From assembly GCA_030834765.1 (NCBI GenBank), contig JAUQXG010000359.1, forward strand, positions 1 through 7,514: 7,514 nt of DNA, written 5' to 3'. Made by a program: the position numbers and the translations under genes. Of the stretch, positions 4,658-7,514 are shown one piece after another; position 1 is the stretch's first letter; each line of letters opens with the position of its first letter. This DNA comes from Lutispora sp. GTDB lineage: Bacteria; Bacillota; Clostridia; Lutisporales; Lutisporaceae. The notes beneath the pieces are model-generated. The model ran no database searches, had not been told where the DNA came from, and was given only the letters and a program-made list of their open reading frames with translations.

Positions 4658-7514
4658 ATGAGTGTTTCAGACAAATTGGACAAAGGTAACATAGAAGATA
4701 TATTAAGCTTAACTTCTGTTCAAGAAGGAATGTTGTTTCATTATATTAGCAATCCAAATAGTAATTATTATTTAGAGCAGCTTAATTTGAGTTTAAAAGG
4801 TAATATAGATGAATTGGCATTTGAAAATGCTTGGAATTATGTATGTAAGAGCAATGAAATGTTAAGAACTATAATAAGATGGGACAAGCTGGATAAGCCG
4901 ATCCAAATAGTGTTAAAAAACTGTAATGCTTCAATAAGAAAGTTTGATATATCTGATAGAGTTGATAAGAATAAGGTTGATATTATCAATGAGATTATAG
5001 GAGCAGATAGAGAAGAATATATAAATATCAGTATAGAACCTTTCAGAGTAACATTGATCAAGCTTAATAATTGTGAGCATCAAATGATAATTAGCAATCA
5101 TCATATTCTGTATGATGGCTGGAGCAATTCAATCATATTAGGGGAGTTCTTTAGTGCATATCACTCCTTTGCAACCGGCAGTGAATTAAAGTTAGTACAT
5201 AAAAATAAGTTTAAAGAATTTATTAAGTTATGTAGAAATCAAGATAAGCGTGAACAGGAAAAATACTGGCAGAAATATTTATCAGGGTTTGATATAAAGA
5301 CATCGTTACCTGAAGAAAACAAGAAATTATGTGAGGAAAGTGAACCAAGTGAATATACTATAACATTAGAAAAAAGCTTTAGTGAGAAAATAAAGTTATT
5401 TTCAATAAGTAATAAATTTACGTTGGCATCATTATTATATAGTGCATGGGGAATCATGCTTCAGAAGTATAATAATAATTCTGATGTTGTGTTTGGAGCA
5501 ACGGTATCAGGAAGAAAAGCCAAAATTAATGGTATTGAGGATATGGTAGGATTATTTATTAATACGCTGCCTATCAGGGTAAAATCAGATGAAAATGAAA
5601 TTGTTATTGAGCTTATTAGGAAGATTGAAGAAGCGTTAATACAACATGGAGAGTTTGAAAATACACCTTTAGTAGATATAACATCCTGCAGTGGTTTGCA
5701 TAATGGTGAGAGTTTATTTGATTCCATTGTAGTGATTGAAAACTATCCCCTGAACAAGCTTATGAAAAAAGAGGAAAGCAGTTTAGCAATCACTTCATAT
5801 TCCAACTATAGTACAACAAATTATAAATTAACATTAGAAATAATCATTTTTGACAGTATAGAACTGCATTTTATATATAATAAAGCTTTTAAAGAGTCAA
5901 CAATTCAGAGAATAGCATTTCATTTTATAAATATTATAGAAAGCATATTAGAAGATTATCTATGTCATATCAATAAAGTTGCGATGTTATCAAATAAAGA
6001 AACTTTGCAGTTATTAGCAGAATTCAATGGAACAGAAAAAGAGTATCCAAAAGAAAAGACAATACATGAGCAATTTGAAGAAAAGGCAGAAAATGAAGGA
6101 AACAAAGCAGCAATAGAATATAGAGAAGAAAAACTAAGCTATAGAGAAGTGAACGAGAAAGCCAATAAATTAGGGAAGCTCCTTAGAAATAAGGGAGTAG
6201 GACCAAATAAACCTGTAGGAATCATGGTAGAGCGATCCGTAGAAATGATAATAGGTATACTAGGCATCTTAAAAGCAGGAGGAGCTTACCTGCCAATAGA
6301 CCCAGATTACCCCGAAGATCGGATCGAATACATGCTAGAAGACAGTGGGACAAGGATACTACTGACAAAGGGAAAGCAGAACAAAACAATAGAATTTGAT
6401 GGAGAAACAATAGATCTGGAAGAAAAAACACAATATGAACAATTTGAAGGGACAAACCTTACCCATATAAATCATTCCAAAGACCTGATATACATCATAT
6501 ACACATCAGGAAGCACAGGAAAACCAAAAGGAGTCATGATAGAACATAAAAGTGTAATGAACATACTATGGGCACTACAAAGGGAATATCCAATGGATAA
6601 GGAAGATGCATACCTTCTAAAGACAGCATATACCTTTGATGTATCAGTAACAGAACTATTTGGCTGGTTCATAGGAGAAGGCAGACTAGTCATATTAGAA
6701 CCACAAGAGGAAAAAGATCCTAAAGCAATACTAAAAGCAATAGAGAATAAAGGGGTAACCCATATAAACTTTGTACCATCCATGTTTGGGATATTTATTG
6801 ACGGAATCAAAAAAGAAGAAGCAGAAAAATTAAGCAAACTAAAATACATATTCACTGCAGGAGAAGCACTATCAAAAGAATTAATAAAACGCTTCCGCAT
6901 GCTGACAGAAAAAGTAAAAATAGAAAACATATACGGACCGACAGAAACCACAATCTATGCAACAAAATACTCCATAGAAGAAACAAAAAAAATAGAAACC
7001 GTACCAATAGGAAAGCCAATGGCAAACCTGAAAGCATACATACTAGACAAACAAAACAACCTGCAGCCCATAGGAATACCTGGAGAACTATGCATAAGCG
7101 GAGAAGGATTAGCAAGAGGATATCTAAACAGAGAAGAACTGACTAGAGAAAAGTTTGTAGAAAATCCCTTCATACCAGGAGAGCGAATGTATAAAACAGG
7201 AGACCTGGCAAGATGGCTGCCAGATGGCAACATAGAATTCATGGGAAGAATAGACCAACAAGTAAAAATAAGAGGCTTTAGAATAGAACTGGGAGAAATA
7301 GAAAACGCCCTACTAGAGCATGAAGACATAAAAGAAGCCGTAACCATAGCAAAAGAAGAGGAAGGCGGCAACAAATATCTATGTGCATACATAGTAGGAA
7401 ACAGAGAACTGACAGTAGGAGAAATAAGAGAACACCTGACAAAAGGACTGCCAGAATACATGATACCCTCATACTTTATACAAATAGAAAAAATGCCTCT
7501 AAACCCAAACGGAA
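4658..7514 (+). CDS. Non-ribosomal peptide synthetase (C-A...), 3' end beyond window
   Basis: First 952 codons of a multidomain enzyme that builds a peptide on carrier domains; open to the window edge without a frameshift. The ATG has AAGGGAG 9 nt upstream. Condensation domain about 16-440: LTSVQEGMLFHYI at 18-30, active-site NHHILYDGW at 147-155 (intact HHxxxDG), GRKAKINGIEDMVGLFINTLP at 285-305 in parts. Adenylation domain about 465 onward: A2 LKAGGAYLPIDPDYP (538-552), A3 YTSGSTGKPKG (615-625), A4 FDVSVTELF, A5 NIYGPTETT, A6 GELCISGEGLARGY, A7 YKTGDLARW, A8 GRIDQQVKIRGFRIELGEIE; the window stops inside A10 (MPLNPNG). By alignment with GrsA, the specificity residues are D661, V662, T665, N704, F732, A734, I758, I766, Y767 (plus the A10 Lys); I do not recognise the substrate. 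The N-terminus resembles the acceptor end of TycB-type subunits. A carrier domain and further modules must follow outside the window. Confidence 0.96.
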   Translation, partial: MSVSDKLDKGNIEDILSLTSVQEGMLFHYISNPNSNYYLEQLNLSLKGNIDELAFENAWNYVCKSNEMLRTIIRWDKLDKPIQIVLKNCNASIRKFDISDRVDKNKVDIINEIIGADREEYINISIEPFRVTLIKLNNCEHQMIISNHHILYDGWSNSIILGEFFSAYHSFATGSELKLVHKNKFKEFIKLCRNQDKREQEKYWQKYLSGFDIKTSLPEENKKLCEESEPSEYTITLEKSFSEKIKLFSISNKFTLASLLYSAWGIMLQKYNNNSDVVFGATVSGRKAKINGIEDMVGLFINTLPIRVKSDENEIVIELIRKIEEALIQHGEFENTPLVDITSCSGLHNGESLFDSIVVIENYPLNKLMKKEESSLAITSYSNYSTTNYKLTLEIIIFDSIELHFIYNKAFKESTIQRIAFHFINIIESILEDYLCHINKVAMLSNKETLQLLAEFNGTEKEYPKEKTIHEQFEEKAENEGNKAAIEYREEKLSYREVNEKANKLGKLLRNKGVGPNKPVGIMVERSVEMIIGILGILKAGGAYLPIDPDYPEDRIEYMLEDSGTRILLTKGKQNKTIEFDGETIDLEEKTQYEQFEGTNLTHINHSKDLIYIIYTSGSTGKPKGVMIEHKSVMNILWALQREYPMDKEDAYLLKTAYTFDVSVTELFGWFIGEGRLVILEPQEEKDPKAILKAIENKGVTHINFVPSMFGIFIDGIKKEEAEKLSKLKYIFTAGEALSKELIKRFRMLTEKVKIENIYGPTETTIYATKYSIEETKKIETVPIGKPMANLKAYILDKQNNLQPIGIPGELCISGEGLARGYLNREELTREKFVENPFIPGERMYKTGDLARWLPDGNIEFMGRIDQQVKIRGFRIELGEIENALLEHEDIKEAVTIAKEEEGGNKYLCAYIVGNRELTVGEIREHLTKGLPEYMIPSYFIQIEKMPLNPNG

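Noticed and set aside
4837..5727. Three - strand ORFs (4837-5061, 5239-5457, 5461-5727)
   Set aside because: All are inside the NRPS condensation domain and have no family features.
6222..7472. Several long - strand ORFs, up to 168 codons
   Set aside because: They exist because the A-rich, ATA/GAA-biased NRPS coding strand leaves few stop codons on its complement. The translations are low-complexity Leu/Ser/Phe-rich and overlap each other in different frames.

Overview
The window looks like chromosomal DNA of a low-GC, endospore-forming Firmicute, most likely of the Clostridia. The evidence is a complete cotJABC spore-coat operon, AT-rich sequence with strong AGGAGG-type ribosome sites, a T-box riboswitch, and Spo0A-like boxes. 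I cannot name the species from sequence alone.

Left part (1-2755), ordinary housekeeping and sporulation genes: a stand-alone HD-GYP protein on the + strand (164-745) converges on a small lipoprotein gene on the - strand (860-1426, TTG start, resembles the DUF4309/YjgB family). Two stem-loops lie between them. Next comes cotJA-cotJB-cotJC on the + strand (1600-2699), closed by an intrinsic terminator. CotJC is a manganese-catalase-family protein with all five expected metal ligands.

Middle part (2824-4126), a T-box-controlled operon on the - strand, read right to left: a sigma-A promoter (TTTACA, 17 bp, TATAAT), a T-box leader with its terminator, a 27-codon acidic small ORF with a consensus ribosome site, and a class I SAM-dependent methyltransferase whose start lies inside the end of the small ORF. 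The small ORF was not previously obvious because it is short and overlaps the methyltransferase start. A possible stem (TACCAC with GTGGTA) would cover part of its ribosome site. This arrangement is the most unusual part of the window. T-boxes normally control aminoacyl-tRNA synthetases, amino-acid biosynthesis or transport, not a small peptide plus a methyltransferase.

Right part (4127-7514): about 530 bp of AT-rich DNA, with a terminator-like hairpin, a 12-bp direct repeat and three Spo0A-like boxes, precedes a large non-ribosomal peptide synthetase gene on the + strand. This gene is open from 4658 to the window end (952 codons) and encodes a complete condensation domain and an adenylation domain up to motif A10. 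Its amino terminus resembles subunits such as TycB that accept a chain from a separate NRPS, yet no such partner lies upstream here. Base and codon use change sharply at the C-A linker, which suggests a modular or recombined adenylation domain. The methyltransferase is divergent from the NRPS, and a functional link between them is only a possibility.
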